64,000 bases of DNA from Pseudopyrenochaeta lycopersici. Lineage: Eukaryota; Ascomycota; Dothideomycetes; Pleosporales; Pseudopyrenochaetaceae. The notes under the pieces were generated by a model, which was not told the origin of the DNA, did no database searches, and saw only the letters and a list, made by a program, of their open reading frames with translations. How positions within the stretch are numbered: the first letter of the stretch is position 1; each line of letters opens with the position of its first letter. This document shows positions 63,652 through 64,000 of the stretch, piece after piece. Made by a program: the position numbers and the translations under genes. The stretch covers positions 1-64,000 of the forward strand of contig NHZP01000028.1 of the NCBI GenBank assembly GCA_003313425.1. Reading direction: 5' to 3'.

Positions 63652-63887
63652 ATCGTTAATATTCGTGGTGTTGTTACGCGTTGAAATTTTGATGAAATTT
63701 GGTGTTCGCGTGCATCAGGTGGGGACGTGCATCAGGTGGTGGAACACGTTACTTTCGGAGTTTAATTTTAGCGTGTTTTTCCCAACATCGACATCGCGTC
63801 AATAGGTTAACACCTGACTCTGCCTCACCTTTAAACCAATAGTACGCTATATTCTACCCTAGAATCAACTCTAGACTCTCTCATAAG

Positions 63888-64000
63888 ATGAACCGCAACC
63901 TCTCCAGGGCTTTTGAGGAGCGGGTTTCCCAGGTAGATTCCCAAAATACCGTTAGAGTGCCCACATCTAACCATGCCACCGATGCCAAACGCGATGAATC
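63888..64000 (+). CDS. Possible start of a gene, cut by the window edge
   Basis: An ATG at 63888 opens 37 codons that stay open to the window end (MNRNLSRAFEERVSQVDSQ...). No family is visible from so little. The upstream 130 bases are AT-rich with no obvious site. Confidence 0.35.
   Translation, partial: MNRNLSRAFEERVSQVDSQNTVRVPTSNHATDAKRDE

Larger units (their letters stand above)
61597..63749 (-). mobile_element. Pogo-like transposon B (2,153 bp), intact
   Basis: 41 bp inverted repeats (61597-61637 and 63709-63749, starting acgtgttccaccacctgatg) with TA on both sides (61595-61596 and 63750-63751). The left end carries four copies of a 17 bp word (ccacctgatgcacgtcc and a variant), the right end two. 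The transposase frame is complete. It lies directly against element A in opposite orientation. Confidence 0.95.

Overview
This window is the end of a chromosome from a filamentous ascomycete fungus. The signs are a TTAGGG-type telomere (C-strand CCCTAA copies at bases 1-22), short 44-61 bp GT-AG introns that I could place by restored reading frame, C-to-T/G-to-A nonsense decay like repeat-induced point mutation (RIP), and several RecQ-type telomere-linked helicases (TLHs). I cannot name the species. Almost everything here is subtelomeric: helicases, transposons nested inside one another, degenerate G-free tracts, and a few secreted-protein genes.

Layout. 1-10.6 kb: the telomere sits directly on the inside of a chromovirus (Ty3/gypsy with chromodomain), which sits inside a hAT transposon, which sits inside TLH1. 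10.6-14.7 kb: decayed tandem repeats and a G-poor tract holding what looks like the ghost of another TLH C-terminus. 14.7-20.5 kb: a spliced gene for a secreted protein of five 55-residue repeats bounded by Kex2 sites, an hAT element with perfect target duplications and a frameshifted transposase, and a spliced secreted, probably GPI-anchored protein. 21.2-34.1 kb: one large unrecognised gene (about 1,423 codons, minus strand) split by three insertions: a complete hAT element, a 608 bp hAT deletion derivative, and a complete chromovirus. Removing each insertion plus one target duplication restores the frame exactly. 34.8-42 kb: a tract with runs up to 1,064 bases without a single G, containing an inserted Tc5/pogo-like element with 101 bp inverted repeats. 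43.0-43.5 kb: a G-rich minisatellite. 43.6-50.7 kb: full-length TLH2 and a divergent unknown 575-residue gene. 51.6-59.3 kb: TLH3 and a helicase-less TLH relative. 59.5-63.7 kb: two pogo-like elements abutting at one shared TA, one dead by nonsense codons only and one intact. A gene may begin at 63,888.

How it fits together. All TLHs read toward the telomere and have a G-poor, pyrimidine-rich tract at their 3' side, so the region looks like stacked former chromosome ends. The middle of each TLH, between the OrsD-like zinc-finger N-terminus and the RecQ helicase, carries an R...R...GH...Y pattern resembling a tyrosine recombinase. If correct, TLHs would be recombinase-helicase fusions, possibly mobile elements that use or target telomeres. 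The chromovirus shows two further notable features: a 12-nt LTR segment complementary to its primer site (Tf1-like self-priming) and a single in-frame UAG between gag and pol.
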